Shown here piece by piece: positions 33,034-42,989 of a stretch of DNA of 64,000 bases (its first letter is position 1; every line of letters begins with the position of its first letter). This DNA comes from Methylobacterium sp. 2A (lineage in GTDB: Bacteria; Pseudomonadota; Alphaproteobacteria; Rhizobiales; Beijerinckiaceae): positions 1-64,000 of the forward strand of contig NZ_VUOK01000056.1 of NCBI RefSeq assembly GCF_009806555.1, given 5' to 3'. The notes beneath the pieces are model-generated. The model saw only the letters and a list, made by a program, of their open reading frames with translations. It was not told the DNA's origin and did no database searches. A program made the position numbers and the translations under genes.

Positions 33034-34196
33034 GGCTTCGCTCCGGGCAGATGCAGGTGTACCGTCGTGCCCCGGTCGACCTGGCTCTCGATGCGAACCT
33101 GGCCGCCATGCGCCTCGACGAAATGGCGCACGAGATGCAGGCCGATGCCGAGGCCAGGAACACCGCCGCTGTTGGCGGCGCGATAGTAAGGCTCGAAGAC
33201 CCGATCGAGTTCCTCCAGGGCGATCCCGACGCCGTGGTCGGCCACCGTGATCTCGCTTCCGTCGAGTAGGGCCGAGCGGCCGGCGTGGATGCTGATCGCG
33301 CAAGGCTGCGGCGAGTACTTGATCGCGTTCGAAACGAGGTTCGACACCGCCTGATGGATCAGGACGCGGTCGCCGTGCAGGGTTGGCTCGGCCACGCACA
33401 CGGCGATGTGAACATGCGCGGCCTCATATTCGGCCACGAGCGCCTCGAGGAAAGGGACTGCCTCGATCGCCTCGCGGTTCAGCAAGATCTCTCCACGGCC
33501 GACTTCGGCAGCGAGGCGGACGCGCTCGACCAGACCCTTGAGGCGCGTCGCGGCGTGTCGGATCTTCTCGCTGCGAGCGATGATGTCCATCGGCTCGATC
33601 GTCTGCGCCAGCTTGCCGAGGCGATAGCCTTGACCGTCGATCGCAGTCAGCGCCGTCGCGATCTCGTGAGTCAGGATCTGCACGAACCGCCGTCCGGTCT
33701 CGGCCACCAGCCGTTCTTCGGTCAGACGTGCGTCGACCAGGGCGTGGTTGCGCCGTCGTTGCTCGACCAGGAAGGCGACGAGCCACTGCGCGGCGACCGC
33801 GATCACGCGGTTGACGACGAAGCTGAGGACGATCCCGCCCTCCGGCGGTCGAATGAACGAGCCGACCAACGAGGCGGCGGTGGCGAGGGCGGCGAGACGG
33901 AACGTGCTGCCGGGACCCATGTAGACGCCGAGGAGGATCGGCAGCGTGTAGGCGAAGCAGATCGAGACGTTGTCGGCGGGCTCGAAGAGATCAGCCGTGA
34001 ACACGCCGACCACGAGGAGGAGCGCGAGGGCGAGCCTCGGCTTGAGACTAAGCATCGGCAACGTGGTAATTTGGAAGAGCGCTCGTCGCGCCGCGCGACT
34101 CGGCTCGATGAGCAGAGGGCGCGCGCGCATGAGACCGACAGGGCTAGCGGCGCGCTTGGGTAACGCTCGGGTTCCCGTATGGTGCGCGCTCGCCAA
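33030..34196 (-). CDS. Membrane sensor histidine kinase
   Basis: The N-terminal part holds about four hydrophobic helices (LALALLLVVGVFTADLF, CFAYTLPILLGVYMG, LAALATAASLVGSF, LSFVVNRVIAVAAQWL), so the sensor is a membrane domain of the MASE/GAF-free type. The H-box is ILTHEIATALTAI, and the N-, G1- and G2-boxes are NLVSNAIKYS, VADHGVGIALEEL and GLGIGLHLVRHF. TTG 34196 is chosen as start because AAGGAGGG precedes it by 7 bp; a GTG at 34229 and an ATG at 34055 are also possible. The signal sensed is unknown. Confidence 0.82.
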   Translation of the reverse strand: MASAHHTGTRALPKRAASPVGLMRARPLLIEPSRAARRALFQITTLPMLSLKPRLALALLLVVGVFTADLFEPADNVSICFAYTLPILLGVYMGPGSTFRLAALATAASLVGSFIRPPEGGIVLSFVVNRVIAVAAQWLVAFLVEQRRRNHALVDARLTEERLVAETGRRFVQILTHEIATALTAIDGQGYRLGKLAQTIEPMDIIARSEKIRHAATRLKGLVERVRLAAEVGRGEILLNREAIEAVPFLEALVAEYEAAHVHIAVCVAEPTLHGDRVLIHQAVSNLVSNAIKYSPQPCAISIHAGRSALLDGSEITVADHGVGIALEELDRVFEPYYRAANSGGVPGLGIGLHLVRHFVEAHGGQVRIESQVDRGTTVHLHLPGAKP

Positions 34197-34339
34197 CGCT
34201 TTACCCTCCTTACCGACGTAACCCAACACCGATTGAAAGCTCGGGACGGATCGCCGCTACCAATCTTTCACAGAACCTGAGCTGCGACATTCTCGCCGGA
34301 ACTTAGGGTAGTAGAGCGAGGATCGCGCCGACCTGCAAC

Positions 34340-34355
34340 CTGTCAAACCTGACAG
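34340..34355. promoter_or_regulatory. lux-box-like palindrome 1
   Basis: CTGTCAAACCTGACAG, with flanking C and TT, gives a CT-N12-AG dyad as in las/rhl/lux boxes bound by LuxR-type regulators. It is 309 bp before the adaptor gene and 144 bp before the kinase gene. Confidence 0.55.
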
Positions 34356-34469
34356 TTAGACGACCCGCGCACGCCGCCCACCGCTTGTAAAAATCATCAT
34401 ACACTTGCCACGGTCCGATATAAAAACCCTAACACTAGGTTGCTAAGCTCAACTTCCGAGGGTGTGCGC

Positions 34470-34485
34470 CTGTCAGAACTGACAG
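34470..34485. promoter_or_regulatory. lux-box-like palindrome 2
   Basis: CTGTCAGAACTGACAG, a perfect-arm dyad, 180 bp upstream of the adaptor ATG. The same 16-mer with two central bases changed occurs at 34340 and 43787. Confidence 0.6.
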
Positions 34486-34664
34486 TTGCCGAAGGAGGAG
34501 CAACGCTCTACCGCGAAGCTGCGCCTGTGTGAGCCGGCCGCTCGGGCGTCGGTGCCCGCGACAAGCCAGCGCGATACACGCTGATGCTTCCTGTTCGCAA
34601 TGTTTAGTTCTGTATGCATCGAGCTGCAAAAGTATGCGCGGCAGTCGTTTAGAAAGGTCGCGGC

Positions 34665-36005
34665 ATGGATGTGCGTAATCAGCTCCGGCCTGATCTTCTC
34701 GATGCTGAAGCCGGGACACCGCTGAGGCCATTCGGCTCGCCGACGCTGAAGATCGCCGCCGCGTCTATGCTTCTGATCGGCACCGTCGCGGCGGTTGCCA
34801 TCTGGCCCGACGCCGCACGCGACGTCGCTGGCAGGACGGCAGCACTCGTCACCGGCCTGTCCGGCCGCCGCGCGGACAGAGCCGATGCTTCCGAACCGGC
34901 GACGACAATCGCGGTCGAGCGCAGCTTTCGGCCGACGCCGATGCAGCTCGCGTCGTTCGGGATCACGAGCGTTCAGGCGACCGAGTTCCGACCGCAAGGA
35001 CTGGCCGAAGGGCGCATCGCGCTCAACGATGACGACAACGTGCCGGTCTACTCTCCCTATGCTGGGCGTGTCACCAAGATCACCGCCAAGGCAGGTGACG
35101 ACGTGAGGGCGGGCCAGCCCCTGTTCACCGTCGAGGTGACCGACATGGTCCAGGCGCAGAACGATTTCCAGAGCGCGATCAACGCCCTCAACAAAGCCCA
35201 GGAGCAGCTCAAGCTCAACCAGATCATCGCCGCGCGCCAGCAGGTGCTATTCCAGGCCAAAGCCGCCGCGCTCAAGGATTATCAGAGCGCCGAGAACGAC
35301 GTCATCTCGGCCCAGAGCGACAAACAGACCGCGGAGGCGGCCCTGGAGGCGGTCAAGAACCGCCTGCGGATCCTGGGCAAGACCGACGCGGAGATCGCCG
35401 CGTTCCAGAAGAACAGCAGCATGAGTCCGGAGACGGTGATCCGAGCGCCGATCGCCGGGACAGTCGTGCAGCGCAAGGTCGGCCTCGGCCAGTACCTCGG
35501 CACCGGCAGCGATCCGGTCTTCACCATCGGCGATCTCGCGACCGTGTGGCTGATCGCCAACGTGCGCGAGAGCGACATCCCCCGCATCCGGCTCGGTCAG
35601 CCGGCCGTGGCGACCGTCAACGGCTTCGGCGACCGCACCTTCCGCGCGCGTGTCACCTACATGGCCGCGAGCCTCGATCCGGCGACGCGCCGGCTCGCGG
35701 TCCGGTGCGAGGTCGAGAACCCCGATCAAGAACTCAAGCCTGAGATGTTCGCGCGGTTCGCGATCATCACCGGCGACGCCGTGAGCGGCCCGGCGGTCCC
35801 AGAGAGCGCGGTCGTTCAGGAGGGGGACCGCGCGCATGTCTGGGTGCTGCGCCCGGACGGCGCGGTCGAGGCCCGCGAGATCAAGCTCGGGCTGCGTGAC
35901 GGTGATCTTCTGCAGGTCACCGAGGGCTTGCAGACCGGCGAACGGATCGTCTCGCGCGGCGCCCTCTTCATCGATCGGGCCGCGAGCGGAGAGAAGGCTT
36001 CATGA
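34665..36005 (+). CDS. RND efflux periplasmic adaptor (CzcB-like)
   Basis: The 446-residue product has an N-terminal membrane anchor (about residues 26-41, AAASMLLIGTVAAVAIWP), lipoyl halves around NVPVYSPYAGRVTKI, a helical hairpin (residues about 165-235) and the beta-barrel motif RLGQPAVATVNGFG. Unlike the CusB at 600 it has no heavy-metal-binding N-terminal motif. It bridges the pump at 36058 and the outer-membrane channel at 39313. The ATG is 180 bp after a lux-box-like palindrome. The pump gene begins 52 bp later. Confidence 0.88.
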   Translation: MDVRNQLRPDLLDAEAGTPLRPFGSPTLKIAAASMLLIGTVAAVAIWPDAARDVAGRTAALVTGLSGRRADRADASEPATTIAVERSFRPTPMQLASFGITSVQATEFRPQGLAEGRIALNDDDNVPVYSPYAGRVTKITAKAGDDVRAGQPLFTVEVTDMVQAQNDFQSAINALNKAQEQLKLNQIIAARQQVLFQAKAAALKDYQSAENDVISAQSDKQTAEAALEAVKNRLRILGKTDAEIAAFQKNSSMSPETVIRAPIAGTVVQRKVGLGQYLGTGSDPVFTIGDLATVWLIANVRESDIPRIRLGQPAVATVNGFGDRTFRARVTYMAASLDPATRRLAVRCEVENPDQELKPEMFARFAIITGDAVSGPAVPESAVVQEGDRAHVWVLRPDGAVEAREIKLGLRDGDLLQVTEGLQTGERIVSRGALFIDRAASGEKAS

Positions 36006-36057
36006 TCACCGATCGACGAGCTTCGGCTTGCACCGCAACCGACCGCGGGAAGTTGTC

Positions 36058-39000
36058 ATGACCGGCGTCATCACCTTCGTCCTGCGCCAGCGCGTCCTCG
36101 TCCTCCTGCTGTTTCTCGCGACGCTGGTAGTCGGCGCGGCCAGCTATGCCCAACTGAACATCGAGGCTTATCCCGACCCCGTGCCGCCGCTCGTGGACGT
36201 GATTACCCAGAACCCCGGCCAATCGGCCGAGGAGATCGAGCGCTACATCACCATCCCGCTGGAGGTGCAGCTCGCCGGCATCCCGAATGCCACCGTCGTG
36301 CGGACGATCTCGCTGTTTGGCCTCTCCGACGTGAAGGTCCAGTTCAACTACAATTTCACCTATGAGGAGGCCGAGCAGCGGGTCCTCAACCGCTTGTCGC
36401 AGCTCAGCCCCCTGCCGAACGGCGCCCAGCCCTCAATCTCGCCGGTGAGCCCGATCGGCGAGATCATGCGCTATCAGCTGGTCGGACCGAAGGGGTTCTC
36501 GCCCACCGACCTCAAGACGCTCCAGGACTGGATCCTGCAGCGGCGGTTCAAGGCGATCCCCGGGGTCATCGACGTCACCGGCTTCGGCGGCAAGACCAAG
36601 GAATATGAGATCGCCGTCGACCTCGCCCGGCTTCAAGGGCAGGGCCTGACCTTGGTGCAACTCGTCACGTCCCTGAACAACTCCAGCATCAACGTCGGCG
36701 GTCAGACGCTGAACATCGGCGAGCAAGCGGCCGTGGTGCGCGGCATCGGTTTGATCCGCGATCCGGACGACATCCGCAACACCATGCTCACGCAGGTGAA
36801 CGGAACGCCCGTGCTCGTGCGCGACGTCGCCGAGGTGCGGGTCTCGAACGCACCCCGGCTCGGCATCGTCGGCCACGACGATCAGGACGACATCGTGCTC
36901 GGCATCGTGCTGCTGCGCCGCGGCAGCCCGAGCCTGCCGACGATCCAGCGCGTGGAAGCCGAGATCGAGAAGATCAACGCGAGCGGCATTCTCCCGCCCG
37001 ACGTGCGCATCGTGCCGCTCTACGACCGGTCGGGGCTGATCGGCAAAACCACGCACACGGTGATGCACAACCTCGTCTTCGGCGTGGCGCTCGTGTTCGT
37101 GGTTCAGTGGCTGTTCCTGGGCTCGCTGCGAAGCGCCATCATCGTGGCGGCGACGATCCCGTTCGCCCTCGCCTTCGCGGTGGCGATCTTGGTGATCCGC
37201 GGCGAGTCGGCCAACCTGCTGTCGCTCGGTGCCATCGACTTCGGCCTGATCGTCGATGCGACCGTGATCATGGTCGAGAACGTCTTCCGACACTTGTCGG
37301 AGCATCCCGGCGGTCCGATCACGCACGCCGATGACGCTGGCGATGAGGGGTCGGCCCTGACGGGCAAGCTCGGCACCATCAGTTTCGCCGCGTCCGAGGT
37401 GAACCGGGCGATTTTCTTCTCGGCGACGATCATCATCGTCGGCTTCCTGCCACTGTTCACGCTGAGCGGCGTTGAAGGGCACATCTTCGGGCCGATGGCC
37501 AAGACCTACGCGTACGCGCTGATCGGCGGCCTGCTCGCGACCTTCACGGTCTCGCCGGCCCTGTCGGCCCTGATCCTGCCGAACGAGATGGAGGAGCGCG
37601 ACACGCTCATCGTGCGCCTCCTGCACTTCGGGCACACGCGCTTCCTGCGCTTCGCCTTGGGCAACAAGATCCTGACGCTCGGCGCCATGCTCGTCGTCCT
37701 GCTCGTCGCCGGCACGATGGTCCGCTCGCTCGGCCTGGAGTTCCTGCCCAAGCTCGAGGAGGGCAATCTCTGGATCCGCGGGACGATGCCACCCTCGATC
37801 TCGCTCGAGGCCGCGAACACCTACGTCAACCGGATACGCGCCGTGCTCAAGGCGTATCCGGAGGTGGAGACCACGATCACGCAGCATGGCCGGCCCGACG
37901 ACGGCACGGACGCGACCGGCTTCTTCAACGTCGAGATCTTCGCACCGCTGACCGACGAGGAGACTTGGCCATCGGGGCTGACCAAGGAGCGGCTCGTCGA
38001 GGATATGTCAAAGACGCTGGAGGAGCACTTCCCCGGCGTCGAGTTCAACTTCTCCCAGTACATCCAGGACAATGTCGAGGAAGCGGCTTCCGGCGTGAAG
38101 GGCGAGAACTCCGTCAAGGTGTACGGCAACGATCTCAGCGCGATCTCGCAGGCGGCCGAGCAGATCAAGGCGGCCCTGGCCGAGGTGAAGGGCATCACCG
38201 ACTTGGCGATCTTCACCTCACTGGGTCAGCCGACGGTCCGCATCACCGTCGATCGCGAGAAGGCGGCCCGGTACGGGCTGGCGCCCGGGGATGTGAACAC
38301 CACGGTTCAGGCCGCGATCGGCGGTCAGACCGCGGGTGACGTGTACGAGTATGGCTCGGATCGGCACTTCGCGATGCGCGTGCGCCTGGCCTCGGCGTAC
38401 CGCCGCGACCTCGCCACGATCCGCAACATCACGGTGGGCGCCCAGAATCCGAGCGGCGGCGTGATTCCCGTGCCGCTTTCTGAGATCGCCACGGTCGAGC
38501 TCGTCTCGGGCGCCTCGTTCATCTATCGCGAGGGTCAGCAGCGCTACATCCCGGTCAAGTTCTCGGTGCGGGGACGCGACCTCGGCGGCGCCGTGATCGA
38601 GGCGCAGAACCGGGTCGCCCAGCAGGTCCAGTTGCCGCCGGGCTCTCACCTCGAATGGGTCGGCGAGTTCGGGAACCTGCAGGACGCGATCGCCCGACTG
38701 AAGGTCGTCGTCCCGATCACGCTCGCGCTGATCGCCCTGCTCCTTTACATCAACTTCTCATCGGCCACCGACATGCTGCTGACGCTGTCGGTGATCCCGA
38801 TGGCGATGATCGGCGGCATCTTCGCCCTCGTGCTGACGGGGACGCCGTTCTCGGTCTCGGCGGCGATCGGCTTCATCGCGCTGTTCGGCATCTCGACCAT
38901 GGAGGGCGTGATCCTGCTCGCCTACTACAACCAGCTCGTCGAAGACGGCTGGCAGCGCCGCAACGCGGTGTTCCAGGCCGCGACGGTGCGGATGCGCCCG

Positions 39001-39231
39001 GTGATGATGACCTGCGTCGCGGCCTGCGTCGGCCTGCTGCCGGCCGCCTTGTCGACCGGCATCGGCTCGCAGGTCCAGAAGCCGCTGGCGCTGGTTGTGG
39101 TTGGCGGCATCCTCCTGGCGCCGGCCCTGATCCTGGTCGTTATGCCGATCCTGATCTCGCTGTTCTCGCGGCGGCGACCGGCCAGGAGCACGCAGGTTCG
39201 ACCCAAAGTACAGGCCGTGTCCGCCCCTTAA
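36058..39231 (+). CDS. Heavy-metal RND efflux pump (CzcA/HME type)
   Basis: A 1057-residue HME-family pump that begins MTGVITFVLRQRVLVLLLFL. The TM4 motif GAIDFGLIVDATVIMVENVFRH (about residues 388-409) has the DFGxxxD...EN pattern of divalent-cation pumps (Zn/Co/Cd, HME1-like), unlike the CusA at 2111 (DAAIVMIEN). It exports metal through the adaptor and the NodT-like channel. ATG 36058 is chosen over an ORF start at 35836, which overlaps the adaptor in another frame. Substrate choice is inferred from the motif only. Confidence 0.9.
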   Translation: MTGVITFVLRQRVLVLLLFLATLVVGAASYAQLNIEAYPDPVPPLVDVITQNPGQSAEEIERYITIPLEVQLAGIPNATVVRTISLFGLSDVKVQFNYNFTYEEAEQRVLNRLSQLSPLPNGAQPSISPVSPIGEIMRYQLVGPKGFSPTDLKTLQDWILQRRFKAIPGVIDVTGFGGKTKEYEIAVDLARLQGQGLTLVQLVTSLNNSSINVGGQTLNIGEQAAVVRGIGLIRDPDDIRNTMLTQVNGTPVLVRDVAEVRVSNAPRLGIVGHDDQDDIVLGIVLLRRGSPSLPTIQRVEAEIEKINASGILPPDVRIVPLYDRSGLIGKTTHTVMHNLVFGVALVFVVQWLFLGSLRSAIIVAATIPFALAFAVAILVIRGESANLLSLGAIDFGLIVDATVIMVENVFRHLSEHPGGPITHADDAGDEGSALTGKLGTISFAASEVNRAIFFSATIIIVGFLPLFTLSGVEGHIFGPMAKTYAYALIGGLLATFTVSPALSALILPNEMEERDTLIVRLLHFGHTRFLRFALGNKILTLGAMLVVLLVAGTMVRSLGLEFLPKLEEGNLWIRGTMPPSISLEAANTYVNRIRAVLKAYPEVETTITQHGRPDDGTDATGFFNVEIFAPLTDEETWPSGLTKERLVEDMSKTLEEHFPGVEFNFSQYIQDNVEEAASGVKGENSVKVYGNDLSAISQAAEQIKAALAEVKGITDLAIFTSLGQPTVRITVDREKAARYGLAPGDVNTTVQAAIGGQTAGDVYEYGSDRHFAMRVRLASAYRRDLATIRNITVGAQNPSGGVIPVPLSEIATVELVSGASFIYREGQQRYIPVKFSVRGRDLGGAVIEAQNRVAQQVQLPPGSHLEWVGEFGNLQDAIARLKVVVPITLALIALLLYINFSSATDMLLTLSVIPMAMIGGIFALVLTGTPFSVSAAIGFIALFGISTMEGVILLAYYNQLVEDGWQRRNAVFQAATVRMRPVMMTCVAACVGLLPAALSTGIGSQVQKPLALVVVGGILLAPALILVVMPILISLFSRRRPARSTQVRPKVQAVSAP

Positions 39232-39312
39232 ACGTCCCGCAATCGCCATAGAGAACGGTCAAGCTCAGATGCTTGCCGTCGCTCGACGGACCACGCCTGC
39301 AGAAGTGCCTCG

Positions 39313-40932
39313 ATGCGTCCCGATCTCGATCATCATGCCGCGCGATATCCGGTGCGGGACGGGATGTTCGTCCGCGTGTCGGAAGGATGGGTAATCCCGC
39401 TGACGATGGCCCTCGGTCGTCTCTCTCGGTATGGCGGCGTCATACTGCTGGCTTGGAGCGTCGCCGCCTGCGCGGTGGGGCCGAACTTCATGCCGCCGGA
39501 GGATCCGCCGGTCAGCCGCTACACCAGGGAGCCGCTGAAGAACCCGTCGGCCGCCGACAAGATTCGCACCCGGCAAGGCGGCTCGGCCGACCAGAGCTTC
39601 GCCTCGGGCGCCGACATCCCCGGCCAGTGGTGGACGCTGTTCCATTCCAAGGCACTCAACCGCCTCGTCGAGCAGGCGCTGGCCAACAACCCGACGCTGG
39701 AGGCCGCGCAGGCCTCCCTGCGGGTAGCGCAGCAGAACGCGCTCGCCCAGAAGGGCACGCTCTATCCGAGCCTGACCGCGACGCCTCAGGCCGAAGGCAT
39801 CCAGGCCCCGGGCCTCGACCTGCAATCGCCGCTGCAGAACCAGACCCAGTACCTCTACAGCCTGTTTACCCCGCAGGCGGTGGTCTCGTACAATCCAGAC
39901 GTGTTCGGCGGGAACCGGCGGCAGATCGAGTCGCTGGAGGCCGCCACCGAGAACCAGCGCTTTCAGCTGGAGGCGGCCTATCTAAGTCTGACCGCCAACG
40001 TCGTCGCCGCCGCCATCCAGGAGGCATCCCTGCGCGCGCAGATCGATGCGACGCAGAAAGTGATCCAGGCGCAGATCGAGGTGCTGCAGCTGTACAACAA
40101 GCAGCTGTCGCTCGGGCAGATCGCCGGGGCCGACGTGGTGCAGCAGCAGGCGGCGCTCGCCCTGTCGCAGCAGCTGCTGCCACCGCTGGAGAAGGCGCTC
40201 GCGCAGCAGCGCAACCTGCTCACCGCACTCGCCGGGCGTCTGCCCTCCGACGAGGTCCCGGAGACCTTCCGTCTCTCGGCATTGAGGCTGCCGACCCGGC
40301 TTCCGGTGAGCCTGCCCTCGCGGCTCGTGCAGCAGCGCCCCGACGTCAAGGCGGCGGAAGCCATGGTGCAGCAGGCGAGCGCCAGCGTCGGCGTCGCGGT
40401 CGCCAACCGCCTGCCCCAGTTCACGCTGACGGCCACGGGCGGATCGAGCGCGACGCAAATAACCCAGATTACCAACCCGGCCGCCTCGTTCTTCACGATC
40501 GTCGGCCAGGCGACGGCACCGATCTTCGATGCCGGCACCCTGTTCCGACGCCAGCGGGCCGCCGAGGAAGGCTTGACCCAGGCGCAGGCGCAGTACCGCG
40601 CCACGGTGATCACCGCCTTCCAGAACGTCGCCGACGCGCTGCGAGCGCTGCAGGCCGACGCCAGGGCGGTGGCCGCCGCCGACGCAGCGGTCAATGCGAC
40701 GAACCAGAGCCTGGAGCTGGTCCGCAAGCAGTTCACGGCCGGCTCGGTGACCTCGACGCAAGTGCTGATCGCCCAGCAGGGTTACCTGTCGGCGCTGGTC
40801 ACCGCGGCGGGTGCTCGCGCGACCCAGTACGCCGACACCGCGGCGCTGTTCGTGGCGCTGGGCGGCGGCTGGTGGAACCGCGCCGACGTGGCGCCGCCGC
40901 CCCCGGAGAAGGATCCGCTGAAGTTCCTGTGA
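39313..40932 (+). CDS. NodT-family outer-membrane efflux lipoprotein
   Basis: A TolC-like channel. The lipobox-like segment LLAWSVAACAVGPNFMPP suggests a lipid-anchored N-terminus, and the two repeats (about residues 115-300 and 320-500) carry typical helical patterns (ALANNPTLEAAQASLRVAQ, QLEAAYLSLTANVVAAAIQEA). It completes the tripartite pump with the preceding two genes. The frame starts at ATG 39313, but the ATG at 39406 lies directly before the signal sequence and may be the true start. It may also serve the CusBA pump, which has no channel gene. Confidence 0.85.
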   Translation: MRPDLDHHAARYPVRDGMFVRVSEGWVIPLTMALGRLSRYGGVILLAWSVAACAVGPNFMPPEDPPVSRYTREPLKNPSAADKIRTRQGGSADQSFASGADIPGQWWTLFHSKALNRLVEQALANNPTLEAAQASLRVAQQNALAQKGTLYPSLTATPQAEGIQAPGLDLQSPLQNQTQYLYSLFTPQAVVSYNPDVFGGNRRQIESLEAATENQRFQLEAAYLSLTANVVAAAIQEASLRAQIDATQKVIQAQIEVLQLYNKQLSLGQIAGADVVQQQAALALSQQLLPPLEKALAQQRNLLTALAGRLPSDEVPETFRLSALRLPTRLPVSLPSRLVQQRPDVKAAEAMVQQASASVGVAVANRLPQFTLTATGGSSATQITQITNPAASFFTIVGQATAPIFDAGTLFRRQRAAEEGLTQAQAQYRATVITAFQNVADALRALQADARAVAAADAAVNATNQSLELVRKQFTAGSVTSTQVLIAQQGYLSALVTAAGARATQYADTAALFVALGGGWWNRADVAPPPPEKDPLKFL

Positions 40933-41210
40933 TCCAGCATCTCTCCGTAACCCGAGGCGATGGCAGTGTTGGTTCGTCGAACCCGTCCGCTGTTCTCGGA
41001 ACGACCCGATCCAGTGAATACAAGGGCACAGAGCACATGCGGCATCGACGACCTCGCATCGATCGGATCGGTCCCTCCCATGATGGCGAGGGACTACTGT
41101 ACGACCAGTCCGGCAGGCTCTCTGAAGCGCTGGATCAGGTCGGTCTCGCCTGCCGGGACTTTACGCCCACCTCCGCCGACGATCATCGGCGAGCCGCGAG
41201 GGTTGCGAGA

Positions 41211-41921
41211 ATGGTCTGCGCGACGGCACTCGGCCTTCTCGTTGGAATGGCCGGCCTCAAGACCGCGTCGGCCGCCGACCTGATCGTCTCAGAGCCCGTC
41301 GGTCGGTTCCTGGCGACCTGCGAGACTCTCGCGCGGTCCTGCTACGCCGACGCCTGCGGTCGAGATCAGATCGATGCGGCTTCGGGCTGCCGAGGCCAGT
41401 GCCCAAGCTCGGTCGTGATCAGCGTCGTGCCCGCTGCCTGTCCGCTAACCGATCCGCGCGCGAGCATCGACGCCGCCGCGCGATCATCGTTCGTCCACGA
41501 TGAACCTCGCCTATCCTCCGCGCGAGGTGCGGTCGAACTGGTGCTGAGCCGGCGCACGGAAGCGCTGACGACGGTGGCTCAGACCCTGCGCTACGCCGAG
41601 CGCGCGAGCAACGGAGCCTTCGCGGTCGAGCGGGTGCACGCCGAGCACCGGCTCGGTGAGCCGTATACCCGGGTTCACATCTGCTACCGCCTCGGCGACC
41701 GATCGACGGCGCCGATCTGCAACATCGATTATCTCGTGACTCGCGATCCGCCGCACGTCGAGCCGGCCGACCGGTTCGACGGCATCGGTCGCGACCTCGA
41801 GCAGGGTCCCCAGGCCTTCCTACGGGCCCTCGCCCGCGAAGCGGAGCACCAACAGCAGCCGGCCCCGCTGCAGGCGTTGCGTCGGGTCCTCGAGCCGCTC
41901 AATCCCTACGACTGGCGCTGA
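41211..41921 (+). CDS. Secreted Cys-rich hypothetical protein
   Basis: The 236-residue product begins with a signal peptide (MVCATALGLLVGMAGLKTASA) and holds about nine cysteines in its first half (ATCETLARSCYADACGRDQ, ASGCRGQCPSS, AACPL). The second half is helical with RVHICYRLGD and CNIDYLVTRD. Disulfide-bonded and periplasmic location are likely. The frame opens at ATG 41037, giving 58 further residues that are not signal-like. It follows the efflux genes on the same strand; no function is recognised. Confidence 0.55.
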   Translation: MVCATALGLLVGMAGLKTASAADLIVSEPVGRFLATCETLARSCYADACGRDQIDAASGCRGQCPSSVVISVVPAACPLTDPRASIDAAARSSFVHDEPRLSSARGAVELVLSRRTEALTTVAQTLRYAERASNGAFAVERVHAEHRLGEPYTRVHICYRLGDRSTAPICNIDYLVTRDPPHVEPADRFDGIGRDLEQGPQAFLRALAREAEHQQQPAPLQALRRVLEPLNPYDWR

Positions 41922-41999
41922 CGGCAAACCCATCGCGCTCGCCGCCTCCGGTCCGGTGTGGGGTTCGAACGGCTTCGGACGTCGCGCGACGCCGGCGCT

Positions 42000-42323
42000 T
42001 TACCGACCTGTACCAGATGTCGAACCGGTACCGGGCGTGACCGACTTGCCCCCCTGCGAGATGTTGGAGTTGCCGGTGCTGCCCGCAGGCAGCCCAGAAC
42101 TCGTGCTTGAGGTACCCGGTGATGTCGCCCCGTTGACGGCGCCCGTGCCACTGACGCCGCTGGAGCCCGTACCACCGGTTCCAGAAGCAGAGCCGCCGGC
42201 ACTGCCGCCCGCCCCAGCTCCGCCCGCGCCACCGCCGGCTCCGCCACCCGCGGCGGCTACACCGGCTACCATGCCGATGACCATCAAGGCCGCGATCAGC
42301 GGCGTGCGGATATCGACTCTCAT
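42000..42323 (-). CDS. Secreted Gly/Ser/Thr-rich low-complexity protein
   Basis: The 107-residue product has a signal peptide (TPLIAALMVIGMVAGVAAA) and then only Gly, Ala, Ser and Thr repeats such as GGAGGGAGG and GTGGTGSSG. This points to an extracellular or cell-wall-like flexible protein. GGAGGCAAA just before ATG 42323 supports this start over the ATG at 42338. It lies on the minus strand downstream of the BTLCP gene and may be exported with it. Confidence 0.55.
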   Translation of the reverse strand: MRVDIRTPLIAALMVIGMVAGVAAAGGGAGGGAGGAGAGGSAGGSASGTGGTGSSGVSGTGAVNGATSPGTSSTSSGLPAGSTGNSNISQGGKSVTPGTGSTSGTGR

Positions 42324-42572
42324 TTTGCCTCCGGTCATGGCGTGGACGGCGCGTTCGAGACGCGCTGCAATCGAGCCAACCGGACCGGGGATGGCGCTGT
42401 TCCGAGATCGGGGATTCTCACGATGTCGGTAGCCGCATCCCATATCTCATCGAAGCCTTTGTCAGCGCCGTGACGGCCACCGCCAGCATGCCGATGCCGA
42501 AAGCGAGGCGTGCGACGACACGATGGGGCGCACGATCGCGGCAAACGCTGCGCACGGTGCAGGATCGTACGA

Positions 42573-42872
42573 TCAGAAGCCGGGCCACGCACCGGGGATC
42601 GTCTCGCCATAACCCCAACCTGTGAACGGCGGAGCGGATACCCGCTGCTTGGTCACAGGCGGGAGGTAGCTGGACAGCGGCCTGTGCACCTCCCAGTCCA
42701 TCCAACCTCGCGCACGATCGGCGGCGGCCCTGCGTCTGAGCGTGAGGTCCATGTCACTTGCGCGTGAAGCCCTGTGATCATGGTGAGCCTTGACGCCGCG
42801 CACACGTGCCTCGGCAGACACGTCTGTCAGAAACATGACGAGCGGGAGGACCATCACCGAAATTAGCCGCAT
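42573..42872 (-). CDS. Small secreted hypothetical protein
   Basis: A 99-residue product with signal peptide (MRLISVMVLPLVMFLTDVSA) and a basic, His-rich middle (KAHHDHRASRA). The C-terminus contains YLPPVTKQRVSAPPFTGWGYGETIPG. CAGGGAACTCCG precedes ATG 42872. Its place between the Gly-rich gene and the BTLCP gene suggests an exported-protein cluster. No family is recognised. Confidence 0.5.
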   Translation of the reverse strand: MRLISVMVLPLVMFLTDVSAEARVRGVKAHHDHRASRASDMDLTLRRRAAADRARGWMDWEVHRPLSSYLPPVTKQRVSAPPFTGWGYGETIPGAWPGF

Positions 42873-42989
42873 CGGAGTTCCCTGCGCATGATATGAGGGG
42901 TAATCATCGCAGCACGGGCACGAACGGCATCGAGCCGACGGTCGCCTCATCCTCGCCGAGGCTGTGCCCGGTCGAGCGACTATCCCCTC

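Larger units (their letters stand above)
34197..34664. promoter_or_regulatory. Divergent promoter region with two lux-box-like sites
   Basis: The gap between the kinase gene (minus) and the RND adaptor gene (plus) holds two 16-bp palindromes 130 bp apart and an AT-rich stretch around 34390-34430. No gene is accepted here. Confidence 0.6.

Noticed and set aside
35836..36057. Upstream extension of the second RND pump
   Set aside because: It overlaps the adaptor gene in another frame, and ATG 36058 gives the normal HME-RND N-terminus.
39273..41210. Long + strand frame over the outer-membrane channel gene
   Set aside because: It is an out-of-frame reading of the NodT-like gene; only the part after 41211 looks like protein.
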